Made by a program: the position numbers and the translations under genes. The notes under the pieces were generated by a model that saw only the letters and a list, made by a program, of their open reading frames with translations, had not been told where the DNA came from and made no database searches. DNA of 53,420 nucleotides from Stenotrophomonas maltophilia (GTDB lineage: Bacteria; Pseudomonadota; Gammaproteobacteria; Xanthomonadales; Xanthomonadaceae): positions 44,031-97,450 of the forward strand of contig NZ_RAVT01000005.1 of NCBI RefSeq assembly GCF_013464915.1, given 5' to 3'. Below are positions 20,492 to 27,923 of this stretch, in pieces (position 1 is the stretch's first letter; each line of letters begins with the position of its first letter).

Positions 20492-21041
20492 AGCACTGCG
20501 AACGCTGTTGCTGGCCAGCGCGCTGCTGCTGGCCGTACCGGCGATGGCCACGGACCTGCACGCGCAGGTTTCCGCCTCGTTGATGCGGCCGGAACAGCGC
20601 TCGCTGCGGTCGATGCAGTGGGCGCCGCCACCGAGATTGGTCGCGCTGTACTTCGGTGCCGACTGGTGTGCACCCTGCCACGCCTTCGTACCCACGCTGC
20701 GCAGCGTGCGCGATGCCCTGCGCGATGCGGGCGCCGATACCGAGGTGGTGTACGTCAGTCTGGATGAGAGCGAGAGTGCGCTGCGCCGCTACATGCACGC
20801 GCAGGACATGCCGTGGCCGGTGCTGGACCCGCGGCGCGCCGCGCGCATGCCGGCGCTGCAGGCCCTGGCTGGGCTGGCACCGCCGAATCTGGTGCTGATC
20901 GATGCCGACGGCAAGGTACTGGCCAATGGCTGGCAAGGGCGCCGCTATGAGGGCCTGCAGCCGGTGTTGAAGGAATGGACGAAACAGGCATGTGCGCAGG
21001 AACAGGCGCGCTGCCCGGATGGCGGCATTCAACCCCGGTAA
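20481..21041 (+). CDS. Periplasmic thioredoxin-like protein coupled to the receptor
   Basis: A 186-residue protein with a signal peptide (LLLASALLLAVPAMA, cleavage near 23) and a thioredoxin fold. The redox motif is DWCAPC (Cys63, Cys66) after the strand LVALYFGA, and the cis-Pro region is PPNLVLIDADGKVL. Two more Cys lie near the C-terminus (ACAQEQARC). The ATG at 20481 overlaps the receptor gene by 11 bases, so translation is probably coupled. It would act in the periplasm as a reductase or isomerase, and the CxxC in the receptor plug is an obvious possible substrate. This pairing is inferred from position and motifs. Confidence 0.82.
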   Translation: MRSEALRTLLLASALLLAVPAMATDLHAQVSASLMRPEQRSLRSMQWAPPPRLVALYFGADWCAPCHAFVPTLRSVRDALRDAGADTEVVYVSLDESESALRRYMHAQDMPWPVLDPRRAARMPALQALAGLAPPNLVLIDADGKVLANGWQGRRYEGLQPVLKEWTKQACAQEQARCPDGGIQPR

Positions 21042-21107
21042 CGCCGGGCCATGCCCGGCGAAATGCGTGATGCGGCGACGCGCCCGCCGGGCATCGCCCG
21101 GCGCTAC
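21038..21107. repeat. Inverted pair of GTAG-type palindromic repeats
   Basis: A first hairpin (GTAACGCCGGGCCATGCCC, 21038 on) and an inverted second one (CGCCGGGCATCGCCCGGCG then CTAC, ending 21107) lie between the convergent thioredoxin-like gene and mntR. It probably serves as a bidirectional transcription stop. Confidence 0.78.
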
Positions 21108-21109
21108 CG

Positions 21110-21580
21110 CTACGGCGCCCCACCCTCGGCCTTGCGCACGAACGCTTCGAACAGCGCCAGCGTCTGTTCGCTGACATGGTGCTCGATGCCCTCGGCATCG
21201 CGCCGCGCGGTATCCGGGTCCACGCCCAGCGCCAGCAGGAAACGCTCCACGGTCTGGTGCCGCTGGCGGCTGGCATGGGCCAGCGCCTCGCCTTCCGGGG
21301 TCAGGAACACGCCACGATACGGGCGCTGCACCACCCAGCCATCACGAGCCAGGCGCCGCAGCATCTTCGCCACGGTGGGCTGGGCCACGCCCAGGCGGGT
21401 GGCGATATCGACCTGGCGGGCCTCGCCGCCGTCGGCCAGCAGGTCCGAGATCAGCTCGACATAGTCCTCCACCAGCTCCATCCGGTGCGCCTCGCGCACT
21501 TGCCGGAAGCTCTCGACCTGGCGCTCGGCCTCGATCAAGGGGGTGCTTTTCAGCGATGTCGAATCGTCGGTCCTGCCCAC
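21110..21580 (-). CDS. mntR: Manganese-responsive regulator MntR (DtxR family)
   Basis: A 156-residue metalloregulator. The winged helix ([44 protein letters not shown]) and the C-terminal dimerisation/metal region ([35 protein letters not shown]) follow E. coli MntR almost position by position. With Mn(II) bound it should repress mntH and, from the shared operator, the linked TonB receptor gene. The start is a GTG at 21580, chosen because the N-terminal [30 protein letters not shown] matches MntR. It is divergent from mntH across a 117-base promoter region. Confidence 0.93.
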   Translation of the reverse strand: MGRTDDSTSLKSTPLIEAERQVESFRQVREAHRMELVEDYVELISDLLADGGEARQVDIATRLGVAQPTVAKMLRRLARDGWVVQRPYRGVFLTPEGEALAHASRQRHQTVERFLLALGVDPDTARRDAEGIEHHVSEQTLALFEAFVRKAEGGAP

Positions 21581-21661
21581 GCCTGCGCCTGTCCTTCCGG
21601 TCTACCCCGGGTTTGAAACTGAATTCTGGACCAGTACCGCGATAAAGACGATTGTTTCACA

Positions 21662-21690
21662 TTGCTAATGACTATAGCAGGAGCTATATT
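21662..21690 (+). promoter_or_regulatory. mntH promoter with MntR-type operator
   Basis: TTGCTA (21662-21667) and TATATT (21685-21690) are 17 bases apart. The inverted repeat TATAGC-AGGA-GCTATA (21673-21688) covers the spacer and -10 and matches the operator at 18242-18259. Transcription would begin within a few bases of the ATG at 21698, giving a leaderless or nearly leaderless mRNA. Confidence 0.75.
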
Positions 21691-21697
21691 CGGACCC

Positions 21698-23029
21698 ATG
21701 AACACCCTGGCGCCCCGCGACCCTTCGGCCTCCACTCCGGCCAGCCTGGGCGCGCTCAATGCTTCGGTGGCGGTCCCTGACAAGGGGCATTGGTGGTTCC
21801 GCCTGCTGGCCTTCCTCGGCCCGGGCTACATGATCTCGGTCGGTTACATGGACCCGGGCAACTGGGCCACCGACCTCGCCGGCGGCTCGCGCTTCGGCTA
21901 CCTGCTGTTGTCGGTCATCCTCATTTCCAACCTGATGGCGGTGATCCTGCAGGCGCTGTCGGCGCGGCTGGGCATCGCCACCGGGATGGACCTGGCCCAG
22001 GCCTGTCGCGCGCGTTACCCGAAGCCGGTGAACCTGGCGCTGTGGGCGCTGTGCGAGGCCGCGATCATCGCCTGCGACCTGGCCGAAGTGATCGGTACCG
22101 CAATCGCGCTGAAGCTGCTGTTCGACCTGCCCCTGCTGTGGGGCGCAGTGATCACCGCACTGGACACGCTTCTGGTACTGCTGTTGATGAACCGCGGTTT
22201 CCGTGCGCTGGAAGCGTTCGTGATCGCATTGCTGATGGTGATCTTCGGCTGCTTCATGGTGCAGATCGCACTGGCCGCGCCACCGGTGATGGAAGTGCTG
22301 GGCGGGTTCATTCCGCGCGCCCAGGTGGTGACCGATCCGCACGCGCTGTACATCGCCATCGGCATCATTGGCGCCACGGTGATGCCGCATAACCTGTACC
22401 TGCATTCGTCCATCGTACAGACCCGCGCGTATCCGCGCACCGATGAGGGCCGTCGCAGCGCCCTGCGCTGGGCGGTGACCGACAGCACCCTCGCGCTGAC
22501 CCTGGCGCTGTTCATCAACGCCAGCATCCTGATCCTGGCCGCAGCGGTGTTCCATGCCAATGGCCGCTTTGATGTGGAAGACATCGAGCAGGCGCACCAG
22601 CTGCTGGCGCCGATGCTGGGCGTGGGCGCGGCGGCGACGTTGTTCGCGATAGCACTGCTCGCCTCGGGCCTGAATTCGACGGTGACCGCCACGCTCGCCG
22701 GCCAGATCGTGATGGAAGGCTTCCTGCACCTGCGCTTGCCGCCGTGGCTGCGGCGGCTGATCACGCGGGCGCTGGCGATCATTCCGGTGGTGGTGGTGAT
22801 CATGCTGTTCGGCGACCAGGGCGCGGTGAAGCTGCTGGTGCTGAGCCAGGTGGTGCTGTCGATGCAGCTGCCGTTTGCGATCATTCCCCTGGTGCGGATC
22901 GTGACCGACAAGGTGACGATGGGCGCGCTGGTGGCGCCACGCTGGCTGGGCGGCATCGCCTGGGTAATCGCGCTGGTGATCGTGGTGCTGAACGTGAAGC
23001 TGCTGGTGGATACCTTCAGCGGCGGATGA
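21698..23029 (+). CDS. mntH: NRAMP-family Mn(II)/H+ symporter MntH
   Basis: A 443-residue inner-membrane transporter with 11 or so hydrophobic segments. The NRAMP signatures are clear: [20 protein letters not shown] in the first segment (metal-coordinating Asp-Pro-Gly-Asn) and [14 protein letters not shown] in the sixth (Met-Pro-His). It imports Mn(II), and to a lesser degree Fe(II), with protons. The ATG at 21698 (MNTLAPRD) follows the promoter/operator directly; the apparent upstream start at 21662 falls within the -35 element. Regulated by the divergent mntR. Confidence 0.95.
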   Translation: MNTLAPRDPSASTPASLGALNASVAVPDKGHWWFRLLAFLGPGYMISVGYMDPGNWATDLAGGSRFGYLLLSVILISNLMAVILQALSARLGIATGMDLAQACRARYPKPVNLALWALCEAAIIACDLAEVIGTAIALKLLFDLPLLWGAVITALDTLLVLLLMNRGFRALEAFVIALLMVIFGCFMVQIALAAPPVMEVLGGFIPRAQVVTDPHALYIAIGIIGATVMPHNLYLHSSIVQTRAYPRTDEGRRSALRWAVTDSTLALTLALFINASILILAAAVFHANGRFDVEDIEQAHQLLAPMLGVGAAATLFAIALLASGLNSTVTATLAGQIVMEGFLHLRLPPWLRRLITRALAIIPVVVVIMLFGDQGAVKLLVLSQVVLSMQLPFAIIPLVRIVTDKVTMGALVAPRWLGGIAWVIALVIVVLNVKLLVDTFSGG

Positions 23030-23056
23030 CGCCAATGCCGGGGGTCGGTCCTGCCC

Positions 23057-23170
23057 CGGTAGATCCACGCCATGCGTGGATGCCTTTGTTCGCAGACCGC
23101 GCGAAAAGCAGCCGAGCATGGGCTCGGCTCTACAGTGTCAGAGCCCTCGCCTGCGGAGAAGGATCCGACC
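23057..23170. repeat. Cluster of three different intergenic repeats
   Basis: The 157-base gap after mntH is nearly all repeat. It holds GTAGATCCACGCCATGCGTG (from 23060), the inverted AGCCGAGCATGGGCTCGGCT then CTAC (about 23110-23133), and a degenerate copy (23137-23170, GTCAGAGCCCT ... AAGGATCCGACC) of the hairpin element at 18069-18106. It separates convergent transcription units. Confidence 0.7.
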
Positions 23171-23186
23171 TCGGTGGATGCCGCCG

Positions 23187-23513
23187 CTACAGATGCAACG
23201 CGATCGCGGCCTCGATCTGCTGCGGCGACTGGAACCCGGCCAGGCGCGTACGTTCATCACCATCGCGGAACAGCGACAGCGTCGGCGTCTGCCGCAGCCC
23301 CAGCTCGCGGAAGAACGCCTCGCCCAGTACCTCCAGCTGCACGCGCAGCAGGGTGGTGCCCTGCCCCGCACTGCTGGCGGCTACCCGGTGCAGCGACATT
23401 TCCAGCATCCGGCAGCCGGGACACTGGTCCTTGTGGAAATCCACCAGCACCCGCGGGTGTGCGGCCAGCAGCTGCTGGAACTGCTCAGGCGTGGTGGCGT
23501 CGATGATCTGCAT
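23187..23513 (-). CDS. Thioredoxin-like protein in the ribonucleotide reductase operon
   Basis: A 108-residue cytoplasmic thioredoxin-fold protein with a CPGC redox motif (FHKDQCPGCRMLEM), the cis-Pro segment RQTPTLSLFRDG and no signal peptide. The ATG at 23513 overlaps the upstream flavodoxin gene by 29 bases. It is last in nrdA-nrdB-flavodoxin-trx, so it may serve as the dedicated dithiol donor for NrdA, a job done by NrdH, thioredoxin or glutaredoxin elsewhere. This role is inferred from the operon. Confidence 0.82.
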   Translation of the reverse strand: MQIIDATTPEQFQQLLAAHPRVLVDFHKDQCPGCRMLEMSLHRVAASSAGQGTTLLRVQLEVLGEAFFRELGLRQTPTLSLFRDGDERTRLAGFQSPQQIEAAIALHL

Positions 23514-24006
23514 GGGTGTTGCTCCAGTATTGGGCCAGGACCGCATCGGTCCAGGCACTGATGGCCGCGGCGTGGCGAACGCCATGCGGCATCTGTTCGA
23601 TCTCCAGCGGCGGGTAGTCGCTGCGGAAGTAGCGGATCAGCCGGTGCACGGCGCCGCAGTAGTACTCCTGCCCCCATTGCGTCTCACCGGTGCCGAACAC
23701 CGCCAGCTGCCGCGGCCGCTCACCCCGTTCGGCGATGCCGGCCACCCAGGCCTTCATCTCCGCCGGCGTGCGGCCGGCGTTGTCGGTCCAGCAGCCCAGC
23801 AGCACCAGGTCGGCGTCGTCGGCCGCCAATGGGGGGGCCTGGCGCAGGTCGTCGGCCTCGTGCCAGTACACCACATGGCCGGCGGCGCGGCAGCGCTCGG
23901 CGATCTGGCGGCCCAGCTCGCGCGTGTTCCCACTCAGCGAGGCGACCACCAGCAGGATGCGCAGCACCGCGCCTGGCTCAGAGGTCGTCGAAGCCGTTGT
24001 CGACAT
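23485..24006 (-). CDS. Flavodoxin, probable reductant for class I ribonucleotide reductase
   Basis: A short-chain flavodoxin of about 173 residues. The FMN phosphate loop is VVASLSGNTRELG, followed by LVLLGCWTDNAGRTPAEMKAWV and QLAVFGTGETQWGQEYYCGA, the two isoalloxazine-binding loops. It overlaps nrdB at its start and the thioredoxin gene at its end. It is not a typical NrdI by motif, but its position suggests electron delivery to the NrdB diiron-tyrosyl centre, the role of NrdI or of the YfaE ferredoxin in other bacteria. Start: ATG at 24006; a GTG at 23967, just after the nrdB stop, would give MLRILLVVASLSGNT and is equally family-like. Confidence 0.8.
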   Translation of the reverse strand: MSTTASTTSEPGAVLRILLVVASLSGNTRELGRQIAERCRAAGHVVYWHEADDLRQAPPLAADDADLVLLGCWTDNAGRTPAEMKAWVAGIAERGERPRQLAVFGTGETQWGQEYYCGAVHRLIRYFRSDYPPLEIEQMPHGVRHAAAISAWTDAVLAQYWSNTHADHRRHHA

Positions 24007-25018
24007 TGGTCTTCTTGTAGCTTGCATTGCGCATCTCGAAGAAGTCGGTCTTGGTCTCGGTGAAGTTGTCGGCGTAGGCCTTGATCCACGGCATCACGTT
24101 GTCGGTGGTGTCGCTGTACAGGCGCTCGATGCCGAGCATGCCGGCCATCTTGTTGGCCCGGTACTTCACGTAGCGCGTCATCTCCTCGACATCAATGCCG
24201 TCGATACCGTCCAGCACTTCCGAGGACCACTGCGTCTCCAGTTCGATCGCATGCTCGAACGCCTGGTGCACGTACGCGGTCAGTTCATTGGTCTGCAGCT
24301 CCGGGTTCTCGCCGATGATGGCGCGGATCAGCTCGCTGATGAACTTGGTATGCGCCAGCTCGTCACGGTTGATGAAGCTGATGATCTTGCCGGTGCCGGT
24401 CATGCGGTTCTGCCGCACCATGTTGTAGAAGTAGGCAAACCCGGAATAGAAGTTGATGCCTTCCAGGATCGACGACTGGATCAGCGATTTCAGCAGGGTC
24501 TCGGCGGTCTTCTCGCGCATGAAATCGTCATACGCCCCCATGATCGGCGCGTTGCGCTTGATGATCGTCGGGTGGGTGCGAGCGATCTCGAAGATGCGGT
24601 TCTGGTTCGGCAGGTCGGTGATCGAGGCCAGCACGTAGCTGTAGCTCTCGTTGTGGATCACTTCCTGCTGCCCGATGATCGCCGCATTGGCATGTGCAGC
24701 CGGGTCGGTGATGTACTCGGCCACGTTGTAGATGAAACGCGTCTGTGGCGAATCCAGTGTGGCCAGCAGGCCGATGATCGAGTCGTAAGCGTTCTTCTCG
24801 CGCCCGGACAGCTCGCCGTACTGGCGGGCATCCAGCTTCATGTCGACCTCGTCGGGAATCCAGAAGTTGGTCGACAGCTCCTTGTAGGCCCGATAGAACG
24901 AGGGGTACGGGATGTCGTTCCAGTTCAGGATGCCGCTGGTGCGGCCGTTGATGATGCCGGTGCTGCGGTTGGGATGGCGTGGTTCGAGGATCTTGATGCG
25001 GTCGAGGGGGGTTGCCAT
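23978..25018 (-). CDS. nrdB: Class I ribonucleotide reductase small subunit NrdB
   Basis: A 346-residue ferritin-like radical subunit. Ligand positions are visible: Asp89 (ATLDS), Glu119 and His122 (QQEVIHNESY), a later Glu in ILEGINFYSGF, and the second ExxH in FINRDELAHTKF. Tyr126 keeps the E-x2-H-x3-Y spacing to the first pair, so a tyrosyl radical is expected rather than a Tyr-less variant. It assembles with NrdA to make dNDPs. The repeat-bearing 108-base gap to nrdA does not obviously break the operon. Fe or Mn use cannot be told from sequence. Confidence 0.93.
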   Translation of the reverse strand: MATPLDRIKILEPRHPNRSTGIINGRTSGILNWNDIPYPSFYRAYKELSTNFWIPDEVDMKLDARQYGELSGREKNAYDSIIGLLATLDSPQTRFIYNVAEYITDPAAHANAAIIGQQEVIHNESYSYVLASITDLPNQNRIFEIARTHPTIIKRNAPIMGAYDDFMREKTAETLLKSLIQSSILEGINFYSGFAYFYNMVRQNRMTGTGKIISFINRDELAHTKFISELIRAIIGENPELQTNELTAYVHQAFEHAIELETQWSSEVLDGIDGIDVEEMTRYVKYRANKMAGMLGIERLYSDTTDNVMPWIKAYADNFTETKTDFFEMRNASYKKTNVDNGFDDL

Positions 25019-25052
25019 GGGTTTCTGCCTTCGTATTGCGTGCGTTGCTGTT

Positions 25053-25112
25053 GTAGAGCCGAGCCCACGCTCGGCTGCCTTGCGCCTGAGCCGAGCATAG
25101 GCTCGGCTCTAC
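25053..25112. repeat. Inverted pair of GTAG palindromes inside the nrd operon
   Basis: GTAGAGCCGAGCCCACGCTC then GGCT (25053-25076) faces the inverted AGCCGAGCATAGGCTCGGCT then CTAC (25089-25112). The stem-loop lies in the nrdA-nrdB intergenic region, where it could attenuate transcription or protect mRNA ends and so set the subunit ratio. Confidence 0.8.
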
Positions 25113-25126
25113 AGGAGTCGAAGCAA

Positions 25127-27490
25127 TCAGCTGGCGCACCACTCGCATTCGCTGATGTCGATGTCGTTGGAGCGCACGTAGTAGGTGGTCTTCAGGCCTT
25201 CGCGCCAGGCCGTCAGATGCAGCTCCAGCAGCGTGCTGGCGCGGATGGTGCTGGGCACGTACAGGTTGAAGCTGATCGACTGGTCGACATGGCGCTGGCG
25301 GCGCGCGTTCTGGCGCACGCTGGCGAACTGGTCCACCTTGTAGGCGCCCTTCTCGTAGTACGGCCAGGTTTCCAGCGAGAGACCCGGTGCGGCGACCGGC
25401 CGCCGGAAATCCTTCTTTTCCTCGTAGTAGAACGCGCTGTAGATCGGGTCGATGGAGGCCGTGGAGCCGGCAATCTGCGCGGTGCTCATGTTCGGCGCCA
25501 CCGCCAGCAGCCAGCCATTGCGCAGGCCGTGCGTGGCAACTTCGCGGGCCAGGCTGTCCCATGCCGCACCGCTGTAGTCGCGGTCACGGAAATAGCGGCC
25601 GTTGTGCCAGTCGCTGCCGGCGAACATCGGGTAGCTGCCCTTCTCTTTGGCCAGTTGTGCGCTGGCCTGGATGGTCAGGAAATTAATGCGCTCATACAGG
25701 CGATCGGCCAACGCCTCGGCGTCCGGCGATTCCCACTGGATCGCCTGCTGTGCCAGCAGGTGGTGCCAGCCGAAGGTGCCCAGGCCGATGGCCCGGTACT
25801 TGCGGTTGGTGATCGTGGCCTGCGGCACCGGCAGCGCATTGAGGTCGATCACGTTGTCGAGCATGCGCACCTGGATCGGGATCAGGCGCTCCAGCACATC
25901 GGTAGCCAGCAGGTCATCGGGCGCACTGATCGCACGGCCGAGGTTGATCGAGGACAGGTTGCAGACCACGAAGTCGCCGGCGCGACGTGTGGTGACGATC
26001 TGGTCGCCGCTGACGATCTCCTGGATCATCCGCGTCGGGCTCATGTTCTGCAGGATTTCGGTGCACAGGTTGCTGGAATAGACCATGCCCGCGTGCTTGT
26101 TCGGGTTCCTGCGGTTGACCTCGTCGCGGTAGAACAGGAACGGGTTGCCGGTCTCCAGCTGACTGAGCATGATCCGCTTGAACAGATCGATGGCCTTCAC
26201 CGTGCGGCGACTGATGCGTTCGTCGGCCACCAGCTCGGCGTAGCGGTCGCGGAAGCTGCCCGATCCGCGCTTCTCATCGTAGAAGTCCTGCAGGTACCAG
26301 CCCTTGGCGCTCTTCACTTCGTGCGGGTCGAACAGGTACCAGTCGGCGCGGCGCTCCACCGCCTCCATGAACAGGTCCGGCACGCACACCGAGGTGAACA
26401 CATCGTGCGCGCGCAGGCGCTGGTCGCCATTGTTCAGGCGCAGATCGAGGAAGGCCTCGATATCGCGGTGCCAGATATCCAGATACACCGCCACCGCACC
26501 CTTGCGCTGGCCGAGCTGGTCCACCGACACGGCGGTATTGTTGAGCTGCTTGATCCACGGCACCACGCCACCGGAGGAATTGGGAACGCCACGGATCGGC
26601 GCGCCGCTGCTGCGCACGTAGCCCAGGTAGGCCCCCACGCCACCGCCGTGCTTGGACACGCGCGCGATATCGGTGTTGGAGTCATAGATGCCCTGCAGGC
26701 TGTCATCCACCGTGTCGATGAAGCAGCTGGACAGCTGGCCACCGACCTTGCCAGCGTTGGCCAGGGTGGGCGTGGCCACCGTCATGTACAGGTTGGACAG
26801 CGCCCAGTAGGCCTCGCCCACGAGCTGCATGCGGCGCTCCCGGGGCTTCTCGTCCTGCATCAGGTACAGGGCGATGGTAAGCCATCGCTCCTGCGGCAGT
26901 TCGTAGACCTCGCGGCTGCGGTCACTGGCCAGGTAGCGCGTGGCCAGCAGATACAGGCCGTTGTAGGCGAACAGGCGGTCGCGTTCCGGGTCGATCATCT
27001 CGCCAGCCTGCTGCAGCTCTTCCTTGGAATAGCAGCGCAGGATGTCGTTGCTGTAGATGCCGCGGTCGGCCAGGCTTTCCTGCAGGCCCACGTAGGAGCC
27101 GTACTTCAGGCTGACATCGTAGAAGCGGTTGCGACTGGCGCGCTTGTACAGGCGGCGCAGGTAGATGCGCGCGGCAAACTGCTCCCACTCCGGCGCCACC
27201 AGGTCCACGCGCGACTCGGCCTCGCGGATCAGCAGATCGACCAGATCATCGGCACTGAGGCTGGGCTTGCGCTCGACCATCGCCTGCACCACGCGGCGGT
27301 AGTCGCTCACGTCCAGCTGCGGGAACTCGGCATGCACGGCATCGATGCTGCGCTGCAGGCGATCGGCCTCGAACGGCAGGCGACGGTTGCCGGCCTCCTT
27401 GGTGATCCAGGTCGGCACGCGCTCGCCACCGGCGCGCAGGGCGTCGCCAGCGCCGGCCAGATCGGCCACGCGGAAGGTACTGTCGGTCAT
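25127..27490 (-). CDS. nrdA: Class I ribonucleotide reductase large subunit NrdA
   Basis: A 787-residue catalytic subunit that reduces ribonucleoside diphosphates. Visible landmarks are the first redox Cys (GQLSSCFIDTVDD), the radical-site Cys in SSNLCTEI, the second redox Cys (DFVVCNLSSINLGR), the C-terminal radical-relay Tyr pair (TYYVRS) and the swinging-arm CEWCAS at the end. The N-terminal about 100 residues (ITKEAGNRRLPFEADRLQRSI) look like a divergent ATP-cone, so allosteric activity control is possible but uncertain. The ATG at 27490 has GGAG 14-17 bases upstream. First gene of an operon with nrdB, a flavodoxin and a thioredoxin; transcript leader about 268 bases. Confidence 0.94.
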   Translation of the reverse strand: MTDSTFRVADLAGAGDALRAGGERVPTWITKEAGNRRLPFEADRLQRSIDAVHAEFPQLDVSDYRRVVQAMVERKPSLSADDLVDLLIREAESRVDLVAPEWEQFAARIYLRRLYKRASRNRFYDVSLKYGSYVGLQESLADRGIYSNDILRCYSKEELQQAGEMIDPERDRLFAYNGLYLLATRYLASDRSREVYELPQERWLTIALYLMQDEKPRERRMQLVGEAYWALSNLYMTVATPTLANAGKVGGQLSSCFIDTVDDSLQGIYDSNTDIARVSKHGGGVGAYLGYVRSSGAPIRGVPNSSGGVVPWIKQLNNTAVSVDQLGQRKGAVAVYLDIWHRDIEAFLDLRLNNGDQRLRAHDVFTSVCVPDLFMEAVERRADWYLFDPHEVKSAKGWYLQDFYDEKRGSGSFRDRYAELVADERISRRTVKAIDLFKRIMLSQLETGNPFLFYRDEVNRRNPNKHAGMVYSSNLCTEILQNMSPTRMIQEIVSGDQIVTTRRAGDFVVCNLSSINLGRAISAPDDLLATDVLERLIPIQVRMLDNVIDLNALPVPQATITNRKYRAIGLGTFGWHHLLAQQAIQWESPDAEALADRLYERINFLTIQASAQLAKEKGSYPMFAGSDWHNGRYFRDRDYSGAAWDSLAREVATHGLRNGWLLAVAPNMSTAQIAGSTASIDPIYSAFYYEEKKDFRRPVAAPGLSLETWPYYEKGAYKVDQFASVRQNARRQRHVDQSISFNLYVPSTIRASTLLELHLTAWREGLKTTYYVRSNDIDISECEWCAS

Positions 27491-27760
27491 GGTGGTGGAA
27501 CTCCAGGCTCGCACGCGCTGCGGCGGTCGATGCCATGGCGGCCCTGCACGCGATACCGGCGCACGGGGCGGTCGGGGTGGGATGCCAAAGCGCGGGAACA
27601 CCAGGTCGTCGGCAACTGCCTGCGCCTGCGGCCGGTATCCGGGCCGTGGGGGCGATCTGGGTCCGCGCGATGGCGGCCGCGTCGACACGGCAAGCCTTCA
27701 GGGGCGGGCCGCGGGACGTTTGCTGCATGTCCGGCGGCGGCGGCTGACCGGGAGTGACGG

Positions 27761-27806
27761 CCACAACATAGTGGGGATATTCCAAACCGTCAACACAAGA
27801 TGCGGT
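27761..27806 (-). promoter_or_regulatory. nrdA promoter with two NrdR-like boxes
   Basis: On the minus strand TTGACG (27793-27788) and TATGTT (27770-27765) are exactly 17 bases apart. Two similar elements, CCACAACATAGTGG (27761-27774) and CAACACAAGATGCGG (27791-27805), lie over the -10 and -35. Their common cores (ACAACATAG, ACAAGATG) start 32 bases apart, the spacing usual for paired NrdR boxes. The first box is a better match than the second. The rest of the 433-base gap 27491-27923 holds the long nrdA leader and the short leader of the downstream plus-strand gene; I see no other element in it. Confidence 0.55.
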
Positions 27807-27923
27807 AATCAACGCCTGTCGCGACGATCAGTCGCAGGATGCCGTGTTGCACCTGCGGAGCCTTGTCGACAACACCTGCGTCCCCAGTTCGGTACAACAC
27901 CAACTTTCCCCGGAACACCGCCC

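Noticed and set aside
21662-21697. Upstream in-frame ATG extension of mntH
   Set aside because: The region is the promoter and MntR-type operator, so it cannot be coding from that start.
23831-23837. G7 tract inside the flavodoxin gene as a phase-variation site
   Set aside because: A seven-base run in high-GC DNA is common, the gene is intact, and a metabolic flavodoxin is an unlikely phase-variable target.
23690-27757. A 1355-codon plus-strand open frame across nrdA, nrdB and the flavodoxin gene
   Set aside because: Antisense to four well-supported genes and without domain motifs; a GC-driven artefact.
27491-27760. Cobalamin riboswitch in the nrdA leader
   Set aside because: No B12-box-like sequence or recognisable conserved core was found on the minus strand, and the enzyme is not B12-dependent.
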